From DASQWP01 sp050697555 (GTDB taxonomy: Bacteria > Actinomycetota > Thermoleophilia > Gaiellales > Gaiellaceae): a stretch of 5,555 nt of DNA. The position numbers were made by a program, and so were the translations under genes. This document shows positions 5,506 to 5,555 of this stretch, in pieces. The notes below the pieces were generated by a model that was not told the DNA's origin, made no database searches, and was given only the letters and a program-made list of their open reading frames with translations. Location of the stretch: NCBI GenBank assembly GCA_050697555.1, contig JBOHAD010000121.1, positions 1-5,555 of the forward strand, given 5' to 3'. Positions within the stretch are counted from its first letter, which is position 1. Each line of letters starts with the position of its first letter.

Positions 5506-5555
5506 ATGGTCGCGGCGCGGCTCAACCTCTGGCTGCCGGTCGTCTTCTGGGCGGG
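5506..5555 (+). CDS. Start of a divergent membrane protein, possibly VanZ-like (cut by window edge)
   Basis: An ATG at 5506 opens a plus-strand frame whose 16 visible residues read MVAARLNLWLPVVFWA, a short basic start followed by a hydrophobic helix. LWLPVVFWA resembles the N-terminus of small VanZ-like membrane proteins, but sixteen residues are far too few for a firm family call. A weak GCAGGG lies just before the ATG, too close to be an ideal ribosome binding site. The gene diverges from the B12 riboswitch, leaving only about 25-30 bases between them. The frame being real, rather than an accident of GC-rich DNA, is itself uncertain. Confidence 0.42.
   Translation, partial: MVAARLNLWLPVVFWA

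Noticed and set aside
5289..5525. N-terminal extension of the DUF4430 protein to an ATG at 5525
   Set aside because: The stretch is the B12 riboswitch. A strong Shine-Dalgarno and a signal peptide both begin at the GTG at 5288, so the longer start is not credible.
1..5555. CRISPR array, tRNA, rRNA, insertion sequence or prophage genes
   Set aside because: No regularly spaced repeats, no recognisable tRNA or rRNA segments, and no transposase or phage motifs were seen on either strand.

Overview
The window is very GC-rich bacterial DNA with GTG as the usual start codon. Its base composition, its actinobacterial-style fused ECF ATPase gene and its transport gene order suggest a high-GC actinobacterium, perhaps of the Thermoleophilia/Gaiellales type. 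That taxonomic guess rests on style, not on a marker gene. All complete genes lie on the minus strand and are read right to left.

Right end (5289-5555): a short plus-strand fragment, probably the start of a VanZ-like membrane protein, diverges from a minus-strand cobalamin (B12) riboswitch at about 5326-5480. The riboswitch leader ends in a strong ribosome binding site that can fold into its own sequestering hairpin.

Centre (2161-5288): the riboswitch precedes four tightly packed genes that form a complete energy-coupling-factor (ECF) importer: a small DUF4430 lipoprotein (4866-5288), EcfT (4157-4861), one gene carrying both EcfA ATPase domains (2841-4166) and a membrane-embedded S component (2161-2847). 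Junctions are 4-base gaps or overlaps of 7-10 bases. DUF4430 is the domain that forms the C-terminal half of animal transcobalamin and intrinsic factor. The simplest reading is a B12 uptake system in which the lipoprotein captures corrinoid outside the membrane and hands it to the S component, while EcfT and the ATPases drive uptake. B12 would repress the system through the riboswitch.

Left (598-2129): a stand-alone CinA N-terminal (COG1058) protein and an M55 D-aminopeptidase of the DppA type follow 31 bases downstream. A -10-like hexamer directly before the cinA-like start suggests it may have its own leaderless transcript.

Far left (1-597): a 113-base spacer holds a cluster of palindromes and a degenerate tandem repeat. 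It is followed by the N-terminal 161 residues of a UvrD/PcrA-type helicase running off the window edge.

The most notable points are the lipoprotein-ECF-riboswitch combination, the asymmetric ATPase sites of the fused EcfA, and possible switching structures in the riboswitch leader.
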